Assembly (NCBI GenBank): GCA_959599915.1
Contig: CAUGJE010000003.1
Span: forward strand, 1-64,000
Source: an uncultured Collinsella sp.
Lineage (GTDB): Bacteria; Actinomycetota; Coriobacteriia; Coriobacteriales; Coriobacteriaceae
Reading direction: 5' to 3'
Length of the DNA: 64,000 nucleotides
Made by a program: the position numbers and the translations under genes. The notes below the pieces were generated by a model. The model worked only from the letters and a program-made list of their open reading frames with translations, was not told where the DNA came from and made no database searches. Every line of letters starts with the position of its first letter. Position 1 is the stretch's first letter. Positions 26,928 to 35,076 of this stretch are shown piece after piece.

Positions 26928-28016
26928 ATGGATTTACTGATTGATATTCTGCTCGACGCCGGCAAGGACACGCTGTCGCTGGTGCCGTTTTTGTTGGTGA
27001 CGTATCTTGCTCTCGAGACACTTGAGCACGTTGCGGGCGACCGCGTCAACGGCGCTATCAAGCGCGCCGGCGCTGCGGGTCCCGTGGTTGGCTCGCTGCT
27101 GGGCATGGTGCCGCAGTGCGGATTTTCGGCCATGGCAGCAACGCTGTACGCCGGCCGTGTCGTGACCTTGGGCACGTTGGTGGCGGTGTTCCTTTCGACC
27201 TCCGATGAGATGCTGCCGCTGTTGCTTGCCGAGCAGGTTCCCGTGCAGACTATGGCGATGCTTTTGGCTTCGAAAGCGCTGATCGCACTGGTCACGGGTT
27301 TTATCGTGGACGCTGCCATTCGCGGCCTGCGCCGTAACGCCCGCGCGCACGCGGCGATTCGCCGTACCGTGCTGGGAACCGCGGCCAACCCGGCCCACGT
27401 GAACTGCGCGCACGACGACCACAGCGGCGGTGACATCATCGACGAGGTGGCCGAGGCAGGCGTGAGCGCCGACCACATCCACGAGCTGTGCGAGCGCGAC
27501 CATTGCGGTTGTGATGAAGACGAGGACGAGCACGAACACGGACATGGCCACGATCACGGTCATGAGGGCGAACATGAACACCATGATGGTCACGGTCACT
27601 CTCACTCCCACGAAGGGACGCCTGTCCTGTCGATCATCCGCAGTGCGATCTCGCACACCGTGCAGGTCTCGGTATTCATTTTTCTGGTGACGCTGATTCT
27701 GGTCGCCGTGCTCGAGACGTTCGGCGAGTCCGCGATCGAGCAGTTCCTGCGCGGCAACGAGACACTCGCTGTCCTGGGTTCGGCGCTTGTCGGGCTGATT
27801 CCCAATTGCTCGGCGAGCGTGGTCATTACACAGCTGTATCTGGAAGGCGCGCTGCAACTGGCGCCGATGCTCGCCGGCACGCTCATTTCCGCCGGCGTGG
27901 GTTATCTGGTGCTGTTCCGCACCAACCGCAGCGCCCGCGAAAATGCCGTGTTCCTGATCATGATGTACGTCATCGGCGCTGGCTGGGGCCTCATCCTCTC
28001 CGCCGTTGGCCTCTAA
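26928..28016 (+). CDS. Putative ArsP_2-type heavy-metal/Mn exporter with His-rich loop
   Basis: A 362-residue membrane protein with about ten hydrophobic segments in two homologous halves, each with a helix containing a Pro-Gln/Asn-Cys turn: GMVPQCGFSAMAA (about 62-74) and GLIPNCSASVVIT (about 287-299). This is the layout of the PF11449 family (putative 10-TM exporter, often called manganese transporter). Between the halves, residues about 190-232 form a loop packed with His, Asp and Glu that should bind metal. AAAGG lies 11 bases before the ATG. The dyads upstream suggest metal-dependent control. Substrate (Mn, Zn or arsenicals) is uncertain. Confidence 0.8.
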   Translation: MDLLIDILLDAGKDTLSLVPFLLVTYLALETLEHVAGDRVNGAIKRAGAAGPVVGSLLGMVPQCGFSAMAATLYAGRVVTLGTLVAVFLSTSDEMLPLLLAEQVPVQTMAMLLASKALIALVTGFIVDAAIRGLRRNARAHAAIRRTVLGTAANPAHVNCAHDDHSGGDIIDEVAEAGVSADHIHELCERDHCGCDEDEDEHEHGHGHDHGHEGEHEHHDGHGHSHSHEGTPVLSIIRSAISHTVQVSVFIFLVTLILVAVLETFGESAIEQFLRGNETLAVLGSALVGLIPNCSASVVITQLYLEGALQLAPMLAGTLISAGVGYLVLFRTNRSARENAVFLIMMYVIGAGWGLILSAVGL

Positions 28017-28031
28017 GTGGGCCTAAAAAAT

Positions 28032-28100
28032 GGGCTTCAAATAGCCATGCTCAGCGCCTGCGCAATGCGGCGACGCATGGCATTTTGAAGCCCGTTTTTT
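28032..28100 (+). terminator. Terminator of the exporter gene
   Basis: GGGCTTCAAA (28032-28041) and CCATGC (28045-28050) pair with GCATGG (28075-28080) and TTTTGAAGCCC (28083-28093), followed by GTTTTTTG. Confidence 0.85.
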
Positions 28101-28142
28101 GTTGAGCCATGGATTCCGAGCGCTCACACCGCTCAAAACAAA

Positions 28143-28179
28143 AAGGTAGATTTCCGGACATGTCCCAAAAATCTACCTT
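28143..28179 (-). repeat. GGGAC-loop hairpin repeat, probable terminator
   Basis: On the minus strand the stem AAGGTAGATTT/AAATCTACCTT encloses a 15-nt loop beginning TTGGGACATGTCC. It starts 3 bases after the stop of the DUF188 gene and is followed by TTTTTGTTTT. Confidence 0.75.
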
Positions 28180-28181
28180 GG

Positions 28182-28664
28182 TTAGCGCAGCAGCTCGGTG
28201 AGGTTGCGTTTAAAGCGGGCGCGGTCTTCGCTGGTAAATGCCGCCGGCCCGCGAGTGCGTCCGCCGGCGCGGCGCACCTTCTTTTCCTCGTGGCGAATAA
28301 ACAGCTGCATGTCGATGGTTGCTTTGTCGTAGACGCGCCCGCGCACACCGATAGCGGCGGCATCGCGCCCGAGCACCATGCTCGCCAAGCCAATGTCCTG
28401 CGTCACGACCACGTCGCCCGCCTGCAGGCGTTCGACAATGGCAAAGTCGGCGCTGTCGGCGCCCACGCTCACGTCGAGCGTCGTGACCCAAAAGCCGCGT
28501 CGCGCGTGCTCGGCATCGCGCGGGTCGTCGCGGCGAATGTGCCGTTCCAGGTTTTGCGTGCTGTTGCCGGCGATAACAACGGCGACGCCCGCCCGCCGCG
28601 CGCAGTCAATCGACTCGCGCGTGACCGGGCAGGCGTCGGCATCAATAAAGAGCGTTCGCGGCAT
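28182..28664 (-). CDS. YaiI/YqxD family protein (DUF188, UPF0178)
   Basis: A 160-residue protein of the PIN-like DUF188 family: LFIDADACPV at the N-terminus, VVTQDIGLASM and the basic C-terminal segment RTRGPAAFTSEDRARFKRNL are diagnostic. Acidic residues Asp8 and Asp10 and TQD suggest a PIN-type metal site; nuclease activity is not established for the family. It begins directly at the stop of the HdeD-like gene, so translation is probably coupled. Confidence 0.92.
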   Translation of the reverse strand: MPRTLFIDADACPVTRESIDCARRAGVAVVIAGNSTQNLERHIRRDDPRDAEHARRGFWVTTLDVSVGADSADFAIVERLQAGDVVVTQDIGLASMVLGRDAAAIGVRGRVYDKATIDMQLFIRHEEKKVRRAGGRTRGPAAFTSEDRARFKRNLTELLR

Positions 28665-29267
28665 CTAGTGCACCAGTTTGCCAAATTGAATAGCGCGAAC
28701 AATCAGCGTTACGCCAAACACCAGCAGCGCGGCGCCGCTAAAGATGACGAGCATCTTGGCCGACCACAGCGGATAGATAAACACGAACATGCCGGCGATG
28801 ATGGAAAGTGCGCCGCTCAGGATGGCGAGGGCGCGGTTGGACGAAAGCTCGGACTCCAGAATGGACATGACACCTTCGACAATCCAGCCAAAGCCGGCCA
28901 CGATAACCACCATCGTGGTGAGCGTCGCGGTCGAGAAGGCCTGGTTGCGCAGGATTATGACGCCGCCCAAGATAATGAGTAGGTTGGAGATGATGCTCGT
29001 CACGCGCCAGCCGGTGGGCAGCAGCGGCTCAAAAATGGCAGTGAACAGTCTGATGGCAGCAGTGATTACAAAGTAAAAACCCAGGACGGTCGTCAAAAAG
29101 ACGAGGGACTTGGCGGGTGCAAAAAGCAGCGCGATGCCAGCAATGAGTGCTAAGACGCCCGTGATGGCGTAGATCCAGCGTACGGCCTTGACGGCTTTGC
29201 CCGCCATGCTTTTCTCGTCAAATCCAAACTGGCTCGATTTTTGGTCATCGTTCTTAAAGATGCCCAT
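28665..29267 (-). CDS. HdeD/DUF308 family membrane protein
   Basis: A 200-residue protein with six hydrophobic segments (for example WIYAITGVLALIAGIALLF and LVFLTTVLGFYFVITAAIRL), the arrangement of DUF308/HdeD proteins, linked in E. coli to acid resistance. A cytoplasmic N-terminal tail of about 28 residues precedes the first segment. GGAAAGGAG lies 5-6 bases before the ATG at 29267. It is the first gene of a two-gene unit with DUF188. Function in this organism is not known. Confidence 0.88.
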   Translation of the reverse strand: MGIFKNDDQKSSQFGFDEKSMAGKAVKAVRWIYAITGVLALIAGIALLFAPAKSLVFLTTVLGFYFVITAAIRLFTAIFEPLLPTGWRVTSIISNLLIILGGVIILRNQAFSTATLTTMVVIVAGFGWIVEGVMSILESELSSNRALAILSGALSIIAGMFVFIYPLWSAKMLVIFSGAALLVFGVTLIVRAIQFGKLVH

Positions 29268-29455
29268 AATGTCTCCTTTCCGTGCGGCGTAAGCCTTGAT
29301 CGTTACAACCAGTATCCCCTAAGGGCGCTGACGTATGGGTCGGGGAGGGCGAAACGTAACCCAAAGGCCCCGAATTGTTTCCGTTGTTCCCCACGTCGCG
29401 ATTTTCTATTCAACAGGTGTAGAACATTGCAGCCCTGTTCGTTATTGCCTACGTT

Positions 29456-29474
29456 TTAGGTTAGATTTTCCTAA
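29456..29474. promoter_or_regulatory. DtxR/IdeR-like iron box
   Basis: TTAGGTTAGATTTTCCTAA matches the DtxR/IdeR consensus TTAGGTTAGSCTAACCTAA at 14-15 of 19 positions. It is 28 bases before the nitroreductase start. Confidence 0.6.
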
Positions 29475-29502
29475 GGACAATTGGCTTGTATTGGGGGTCC
29501 CT

Positions 29503-30174
29503 ATGAACGAAGCAGTTCCCGAGGCACCATCGAGTGTCGAATCGATGGCAAAGCAAGGTTGCGAAAAGCTCGGTCTGGAAGCGTTTGATGCGCTGGTCCG
29601 TCGTGCCCGTACGTGCCGCCGTTTTGACGAGTCCATGCGCGTGCCGCGCGAGTTTTTGCTCGAGCTGGCGGAACTGGCGCACCTGGCTCCCTGCGGCGCC
29701 AATGCTCAGCGTCTGCGCTTTCACGTGGTGAGCGGTGCAGAGGACTGCGCGCGTGTATTTGACGAGCTTGCATGGGCCGGTGCGCTCAAGGATTGGCCGG
29801 GTCCCGATGAGGGCGAGCGCCCGACCGGCTACATCGCGATTCTGGCTGAGCGCGCCGTTCCGGGCAAGCCTGCCGCTCCCATTACCGAGGTCGACACGGG
29901 CATTGCCGCGCAGACGATGATGCTCGCCGCCCGCAGCGCTACGCCCGAGGTGGCAGCCTGCATGTTCAAGGCCTTTACACCCCATGCGATCGATGCCATG
30001 GGGCTCGATAACGACAAGTATGAGCTCAAGCTGATCATGGCCTTTGGCGTTCCGGCCGAGATACAGGTGATCGATGCGATCGATTCCAACCCCGATGGCT
30101 CCATCAATTATTGGCGCGACGAGGCGCGGGTGCACCACGTACCCAAGCGTCCGCTTGCCGACGTGCTGCTGTAG
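29503..30174 (+). CDS. Nitroreductase-family flavoprotein
   Basis: A 223-residue FMN-dependent nitroreductase-fold protein. The N-terminal RRARTCRRFDESMRVPREFLLELAELAHLAPCGANAQRLRFHVV has the Arg residues and Pro-x-x-x-Asn-x-Gln pattern contacting FMN. ITEVDTGIAAQTMMLAARS is the dimer/FMN helix, and the C-terminal segment ending HVPKRPLADVLL is as in small nitroreductases of anaerobes. Electron donor and acceptor are unknown. The ATG at 29503 follows GGGGGT; an upstream extension to 29335 is not protein-like. The DtxR-like box upstream suggests iron-linked control. Confidence 0.88.
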   Translation: MNEAVPEAPSSVESMAKQGCEKLGLEAFDALVRRARTCRRFDESMRVPREFLLELAELAHLAPCGANAQRLRFHVVSGAEDCARVFDELAWAGALKDWPGPDEGERPTGYIAILAERAVPGKPAAPITEVDTGIAAQTMMLAARSATPEVAACMFKAFTPHAIDAMGLDNDKYELKLIMAFGVPAEIQVIDAIDSNPDGSINYWRDEARVHHVPKRPLADVLL

Positions 30175-30209
30175 TTGTGCGTCGTTGCGGTGCAATCCGG
30201 CGGCAAAAT

Positions 30210-30240
30210 CACCACAAAGGCTCCTGTCCCCTTTGTGGTG
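30210..30240 (-). repeat. GGGAC-loop hairpin repeat (CACCACAAAGG stem)
   Basis: Stem 30210-30220 / 30230-30240; on the minus strand the loop reads GGACAGGAG. It is the reverse-oriented relative of the element at 63598-63631, which has the same stem. It lies between the nitroreductase and phosphatase genes. Confidence 0.75.
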
Positions 30241-30257
30241 GTACGAGGGGAGGGTGT

Positions 30258-30800
30258 GTGGCAGATCTGTATTTGGTGCGGCATGGGCAGACTGAGCTCA
30301 ATGTGCAGAGCATTTTGCAGGGCTGGCACGATTCGCCGCTTACGGCGCGCGGGCGCGAGCAGGCGCTGACGGCGCGTACGGCGTTTGCGGCGCGTGGCGT
30401 GGCCTTTGATCATGTGTATTCCTCGCCGTTGGGCCGGGCGCGGCATACGGCCGAGCTTATCGTTGGCGAGGGCCGTTCCATTGAGCTGGTCGATGACCTG
30501 CGTGAGTGGCATTTTGGCTCGCTGGAGGGCACATCAAATCGCGAGATGCCGCCGCAGCCCTGGGGCGATTATCCGGTGGCCTTTGGCGGCGAGTCGGAAG
30601 TGCAGCTTCAGTCGCGCATGGTCGCGGCGCTGTCCCGCATCATGGCCAGGCCGCAGCACGACTGCGTGCTGGCGGTTTCCCACGGCTCAGCCTGCCAGGA
30701 GTTTCTTGAGTATGTGACTGGTGGGGGAGAGCTGCCCGACAACGGTGCCGTGCTTCATTTTGGCTATTGCGATGGGGCGTTTTCGCTCTTGGGTTGGTAA
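30258..30800 (+). CDS. Histidine phosphatase family protein 1
   Basis: A 180-residue phosphoglycerate-mutase-like phosphatase. The catalytic motif is LVRHGQTELN (His at about 8), the second Arg lies in SSPLGRARHTA, a Glu in the REWHFGSLEG segment, and the second catalytic His in AVSHGSACQEF. The GTG at 30258 follows GAGGGGAGG; upstream codons in frame run through the preceding repeat. It is followed 17 bases later by a paralogue, an evident tandem duplication. The substrate is unknown. Confidence 0.9.
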   Translation: MADLYLVRHGQTELNVQSILQGWHDSPLTARGREQALTARTAFAARGVAFDHVYSSPLGRARHTAELIVGEGRSIELVDDLREWHFGSLEGTSNREMPPQPWGDYPVAFGGESEVQLQSRMVAALSRIMARPQHDCVLAVSHGSACQEFLEYVTGGGELPDNGAVLHFGYCDGAFSLLGW

Positions 30801-30817
30801 CGAACGAAAGGACCCCT

Positions 30818-31453
30818 ATGAATAAAGATCTGTATCTGGTCCGTCATGGACAGACGATATTCAACCTTAAGCGTATCATTCAGGGGTGGAGTGACTCGCC
30901 GCTCACACAGCTGGGCTGCGATCAGGCGGCGCGTGCCGGCATGTTCTTGCGTGCGCGCGGCATTGCGCCCGACCACGCCTACACCTCTACGCTGCACCGC
31001 ACCGAACAGACCATCGCCAACCTGTGGTCGGGCATGACGTACGAGCGCCTGGACGGTCTGCGCGAGTGGTTCTTTGGCGACTTTGAGGCCGAGCGCGTGA
31101 TGCTTATGCCCGAGCGCCCGTGGCGCGATTTCTATCGCCAGTTTGGCGGTGAGGGCCAGATGCAGGTGCGCGAGCGCATGGTGACGACGCTGACCGATCT
31201 TATGCGACGCCCGGACCATTCGTGCGTGCTCGCGGTGAGCCACGGGTCGGCCATCAAGGAGTTTTTGGATTACGTGAAGGGCACGGAGGCCGACGAGCGC
31301 GAGCGCGTGCCGGGCAACTGCTCGGTGCTGCATTTCGTGTTTGACGATACGACCGATACGTTTGAACTGGTTGAGATCTTTACGCAGGAAGACTACGCGC
31401 GCGAGCTGGGGCTTGAGCCGCTCGTGGCTGCCGCGGATCCGCAGCGCGGGTAG
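30818..31453 (+). CDS. Histidine phosphatase family protein 2
   Basis: A 211-residue paralogue of the preceding gene: LVRHGQTIFN, STLHRTEQT, REWFFGDFEAE and AVSHGSAIKEF hold the expected His/Arg/Glu/His set. It has a longer C-terminal tail (FVFDDTTDTFELVEIFTQEDYARELGLEPLV). GAAAGGA lies before the ATG at 30818. It ends the two-gene unit; a strong terminator follows at 31501. Confidence 0.9.
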   Translation: MNKDLYLVRHGQTIFNLKRIIQGWSDSPLTQLGCDQAARAGMFLRARGIAPDHAYTSTLHRTEQTIANLWSGMTYERLDGLREWFFGDFEAERVMLMPERPWRDFYRQFGGEGQMQVRERMVTTLTDLMRRPDHSCVLAVSHGSAIKEFLDYVKGTEADERERVPGNCSVLHFVFDDTTDTFELVEIFTQEDYARELGLEPLVAAADPQRG

Positions 31454-31500
31454 TTTGGGCGTGGCGGTGCGGGTCGCCGACTTACTTCTCGACGCAAAAG

Positions 31501-31535
31501 GGGCGGAGATGCATGTACCTGCTGCATCTCCGCCC
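31501..31535. terminator. Bidirectional terminator hairpin
   Basis: GGGCGGAGATGCA (31501-31513) pairs with TGCATCTCCGCCC (31523-31535), with AAAA before and TGTTTGTT after; it lies between convergent genes. Confidence 0.85.
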
Positions 31536-31581
31536 CCTGTTTGTTGAGCTGCCGATTTTTGTGCTGGGCGGTCTGGTCTTG

Positions 31582-32265
31582 CTAGAACCGCGCGACCTGG
31601 TGCGTGAGCAGACCTGTCGGAACTTGCGGCGCGGCGCCGCTGACCTGCGCGGCGGGGAAGAGCACGGCAACGGTAAAGTTGAACGGCTCCTTGCCGGTGT
31701 ACGTTCCGGCGGCACGGGCCTCATCGGCCAGCAGCTGCGACGCCCCGGTCAGAGCGGCGGCGTAGGCGGGGTCGTCGGTCAGTGCCGGCTCCGGTGCTTG
31801 GTCGAGCATAGCGCGGATGGCCCCGACGGCGTCCTCGCGCTTGACCTCCCACGCGCGGTGCGTAATGCCCGCGGGGTCGGTGACGGCGTAGAGCGACGCG
31901 CCCTCTTTGGCGGCGCCCAGGATGATATCCATGACGGGCGAGGCTTCGTAGGCGAGCGAGACGGGGCGGGGCTGAACTTTGAGTTCGGCGATCGCGTGCG
32001 CAGCGGCGGCCACGTCAGCGCTGGCATCGCCCTTGCCGCCCGCAAGTACCCTCGTCGGGCAAATCGCCACGACGCCCGTCACGCGACCCGGCTCACCCGA
32101 GCATTCGTACACGTAATACGCCGCGCCTGGATCCTTGAGCATTAGGCCGTCAGCAATGGCGCCGCGCAGGGCGTCGTTGCCGCTCAGGATACCGCCCATC
32201 GCAGGCAGCGCCTCGAGCACACGGTCCTGAGCCGGGCGGATGCAGGGAAACGGAAGTGCTTTCAT
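31582..32265 (-). CDS. Reduced DUF1015-like protein
   Basis: A 227-residue protein. Its N-terminus (ALPFPCIRPAQDRVLEALPA) and parts such as YYVYECSGEPGRVTGVVAICP and PFNFTVAVLFPAAQ resemble the larger (about 400-residue) DUF1015 family, sometimes annotated as involved in serine or phosphonate metabolism. The family's ADGHHR signature is absent; TDDPAYAAALTGA stands in its place. It may therefore be a degenerate or specialised member. TAGGA precedes the ATG. In several anaerobes DUF1015 genes lie near serA/serC, as here (3 kb away). Confidence 0.6.
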   Translation of the reverse strand: MKALPFPCIRPAQDRVLEALPAMGGILSGNDALRGAIADGLMLKDPGAAYYVYECSGEPGRVTGVVAICPTRVLAGGKGDASADVAAAAHAIAELKVQPRPVSLAYEASPVMDIILGAAKEGASLYAVTDPAGITHRAWEVKREDAVGAIRAMLDQAPEPALTDDPAYAAALTGASQLLADEARAAGTYTGKEPFNFTVAVLFPAAQVSGAAPQVPTGLLTHQVARF

Positions 32266-32304
32266 GGGCGGTCCTAACGCGCGAGTCGGTTTGTTCGCGG
32301 CTTA

Positions 32305-33525
32305 TTATGCCCCAACTTGGCCGTTCGCGTCCCAGAGCACGTTATCGGCGAGCGCGATTAGCACCTGCTGACAACGATTGATATCGGCGTGGGGCACATA
32401 CTCGTTGGGCTTGTGCGCGAGCGCGAGCGATCCGGGGCCGTAGCTCATACAGTTGCGGTTGCCCGTCTTGCCGGCAATGACGGCGGTATCGGTGTAGCCG
32501 GTAAAGAAGCCGACGGTCGTGTCCGCGCCTGTCACATCGTCTGCTGCGCGCTTGAGTGCAGCTAGAAGGGGAGAGGCTGGATCGCGCTCGATGGCGGGGC
32601 GGTCGCCTGTCACGGTATAGCTTCCATGGCAGCCGGGGACCGCGGCTTCGGCAGCGACAATGGCCTGCTCTACCATGCGCGTCGCGGCGGCCGTATCAGT
32701 CGGCGGGGTCAGGCGCATATCGACCCAGACCTTAGCGTGGTCGGGCACGACATAGGGACGGTAGCCACCCTCGATCTGTCCAAACGTGATGGTCGATGGC
32801 CCCAGCTCCTCATGTAAAGGTAGCGTCGCAAACGTGCGACGAAGCGAGCACACGACCTCGGCCATGGCGGCGACGGCGTCGGCGCCCTTCCAAGGCTGGC
32901 TTGCATGAGCCGTGACGCCGGCCATCTCGATCTCGAACCACGTGCGCCCCTTGTGCGCCACCTGAATCTGTCCGTCGGTGGGTTCGGTGTCCAGCACCCA
33001 TTCACGCGAGCCGACCCAGCCGGCATCGATCGCGGCCTCTGAGCCGCGCATGAAGTCTTCCTCGTCGACCGAGCAGATGAGCGAAAAGCCGCGGCGTGGC
33101 AGCGCGCCATCCGCCGCCACGCGCTCGAGCGTATGGACCAGTGCGGCAATGGCGCAGGCCAGGCCACCCTTCATATCGCAGGCACCGCGGCCATAGAGTT
33201 TATCGTCGCGCACAACCGCCCCAAGCGGTGCGATGTCTGCGTCCCAGCCATCGCCCAAGGTGACGGTATCCATGTGGCAGATATAGATCAGCCGTGGCTC
33301 GTCGCTTTGGCCCGGCACGGTGACTTTAAGGTTGCGGCGCCCGGGCAGCACTTCGAGCTCCTCAATCTGCACGGCATCGAGCGCAGAACTATCAAGTTGT
33401 GCCAGCTGCTGCTCAATGAGCCTCTTAATGAAGCGCTCGATCTCGTCCTCATACGCGCCCGGGTCTGAGCTGTCGATCCGCACAAGCTCCTGCGCAAGCC
33501 GCCAGGCAAAGTCCTCATCAACCAT
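32305..33525 (-). CDS. M20 family metallopeptidase (ArgE/DapE-like)
   Basis: A 406-residue di-zinc hydrolase. Metal and catalytic motifs are YICHMDTVTLGDGW, GRGACDMKGGLA (bridging Asp), CSVDEEDFMRGS (catalytic Glu-Glu), LDTEPTD, and a C-terminal HKPNEYV His. A dimerisation domain with VTAHASQPWKGADA lies in the middle. The family covers deacylases of N-acyl amino acids and peptidases; the substrate is not clear. The ATG at 33525 is chosen because GAGGT lies 7 bases upstream; the ORF extends 10 codons further. It is 39 bases downstream of no other gene, so single. Confidence 0.88.
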   Translation of the reverse strand: MVDEDFAWRLAQELVRIDSSDPGAYEDEIERFIKRLIEQQLAQLDSSALDAVQIEELEVLPGRRNLKVTVPGQSDEPRLIYICHMDTVTLGDGWDADIAPLGAVVRDDKLYGRGACDMKGGLACAIAALVHTLERVAADGALPRRGFSLICSVDEEDFMRGSEAAIDAGWVGSREWVLDTEPTDGQIQVAHKGRTWFEIEMAGVTAHASQPWKGADAVAAMAEVVCSLRRTFATLPLHEELGPSTITFGQIEGGYRPYVVPDHAKVWVDMRLTPPTDTAAATRMVEQAIVAAEAAVPGCHGSYTVTGDRPAIERDPASPLLAALKRAADDVTGADTTVGFFTGYTDTAVIAGKTGNRNCMSYGPGSLALAHKPNEYVPHADINRCQQVLIALADNVLWDANGQVGA

Positions 33526-33679
33526 ATGCAACCTCACAATCAGTTTGCTTTCCAAACCGATTGTAAGCCTCCTGAGAGATCCGCGACGTGGGCGTGGCAG
33601 TATTTACCGTTCGCAGGCCGAGCCAGCGCGTTTACCGTCCGAGCGGGTTCACAAGCGACGCAGCGGGTACGTACCCTTC

Positions 33680-34729
33680 ATGGACGACATGCTGTGCGAC
33701 ATATCTGCCTTTCGGTATCACCGGATACCCCCACAGGTCTTGGCAATAATGCCGGACCTGCCTGATTCTGTAGACGATCCGCGCAGGGAGCACCTATGTG
33801 AGCATCCGCTCGTCAAGCATTTCCTGGGCACCCCGTTACACGTGTTGGCGCAGGGCGTCTGCGGGCGCAAGGGCGATCGCATTGTCAGGCATGTTTGGAA
33901 CGGGGGGAGGCCGTTTGATTCCGTGCGGCAGACGGAGTTTGGCCTCGATGTCGCGTCTCCGCTCTTTACCCTGCTGACCCTGGCTTCCTCGGTCTCAAAC
34001 GAGCGTCTAATCATGTGCATGTATGAGATGTGCGGCACCTTTGCCGTGTGCAAGATTGCGCCTCAGGTAAAGTCGGCACTTGAGCAGGCATATGGGAGCC
34101 GATGGAGTGACGCACGGTCGGGCTGGGAAAACGTAAAGGATGTCTCGGGGAATCCAACGGACTTGTGGAAACGACCTCCCTTGATCGAGCTCTCTGAGCT
34201 TACCGAGTACGTCGATAAGATCCCGGGGCTCCGCGGCGCTAAATCGTTCACGCGTGCCGCGAAATGCATTACGGGGGTGGCGGCATCGCCGCTCGAGGTC
34301 CAGGCTTCGATGCTGTTTGGCCTTACGAGGTTGCGCGGCGGCGAAGGGCTGCGCCTTACCAATAACGTCGAGATTCGCTTGACGCGCAGTGCCCGCCTGA
34401 TTTCGGGGCTTGATAGGCGCTATGCCGATATTCTGCTGGCAAATAAGGACGGCAGCCGAGAGTGCCTGGTTGAATGCCAAGGTAAAGCCATACACGGATC
34501 CATAGAATCCAAGATCTCGGACTCCGATCGAACGACGGCTTTGCAAGCCATGGGATATCCCGTCGTTCTGATGACCTATGGTCAGCTGGCCGATTCCGAT
34601 GCCTTCCGCGTGGTGATGGAGCTCATCATGTCCTATCTCGATGTGCCGCTGAAAGACAAGACGCCGCGGCAGCAGGAGCTCGAACGGCGGCTTCGTGAGG
34701 AGATTTTTATCGATTGGGCGGGAATGTAG
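33680..34729 (+). CDS. DUF559/Vsr-like endonuclease-fold protein, paralogue
   Basis: About 349 residues, sharing the layout of the gene at 24024-25232: an N-terminal CDISAFRYHRIPP element, SPLEVQASMLFGLTRL in the middle and the nuclease-like end DRRYADILLANKDGSRECLVECQGKAIHGS then GYPVVLMTYGQL. Here the core is D-x(11)-E-x-Q-G-x-x-x-H, closer to DUF559 active sites (E-x-[DQ]-G-x-x-H). The function is unknown; such proteins are often numerous in Coriobacteria by my recollection. ATG 33680 is uncertain (ATG 33689 also possible), and no good ribosome binding site is visible. Monocistronic. Confidence 0.65.
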   Translation: MDDMLCDISAFRYHRIPPQVLAIMPDLPDSVDDPRREHLCEHPLVKHFLGTPLHVLAQGVCGRKGDRIVRHVWNGGRPFDSVRQTEFGLDVASPLFTLLTLASSVSNERLIMCMYEMCGTFAVCKIAPQVKSALEQAYGSRWSDARSGWENVKDVSGNPTDLWKRPPLIELSELTEYVDKIPGLRGAKSFTRAAKCITGVAASPLEVQASMLFGLTRLRGGEGLRLTNNVEIRLTRSARLISGLDRRYADILLANKDGSRECLVECQGKAIHGSIESKISDSDRTTALQAMGYPVVLMTYGQLADSDAFRVVMELIMSYLDVPLKDKTPRQQELERRLREEIFIDWAGM

Positions 34730-35005
34730 CCGCGCGGGCGGAAAATGGTCGCGCGGACTAGAGTTTTGGTCGCATAATACTTATATTTTGCCTTGGACGG
34801 GCCTTAAAAATGCTACCTAGAATAAGTTGTTTCGGAAAATGGACAGTCAACTTACATTCGGCACATAGAGACCGATTTTTACCTACTAAAGTCCCTGATA
34901 AAGCTGTTTATCAAAGCGGGTGTGCTTAGCGACTGGAGCCTCACTATCGATTATCTGAAAAAACTTGTTCTGGGTATCATTTTAAAGTCGTCCGGAGCAA
35001 CAAAA
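34730..35005. other. AT-rich intergenic region
   Basis: No gene, promoter with clear hexamers, or long repeat is seen. The plus-strand DUF559-like gene ends at its left, and the serA terminator is at its right. Confidence 0.5.
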
Positions 35006-35037
35006 TCGCCCCCCGTTTCGTGAAAACGGGGGGGCGA
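35006..35037 (-). terminator. Terminator of serC-serA
   Basis: TCGCCCCCCGTTT pairs with AAACGGGGGGGCGA; read leftward it continues TTTTGTTGC. Confidence 0.85.
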
Positions 35038-35076
35038 ATGGGCGTCGTGGTCTGTCTGGCAGGCTTGGCACCGGCG

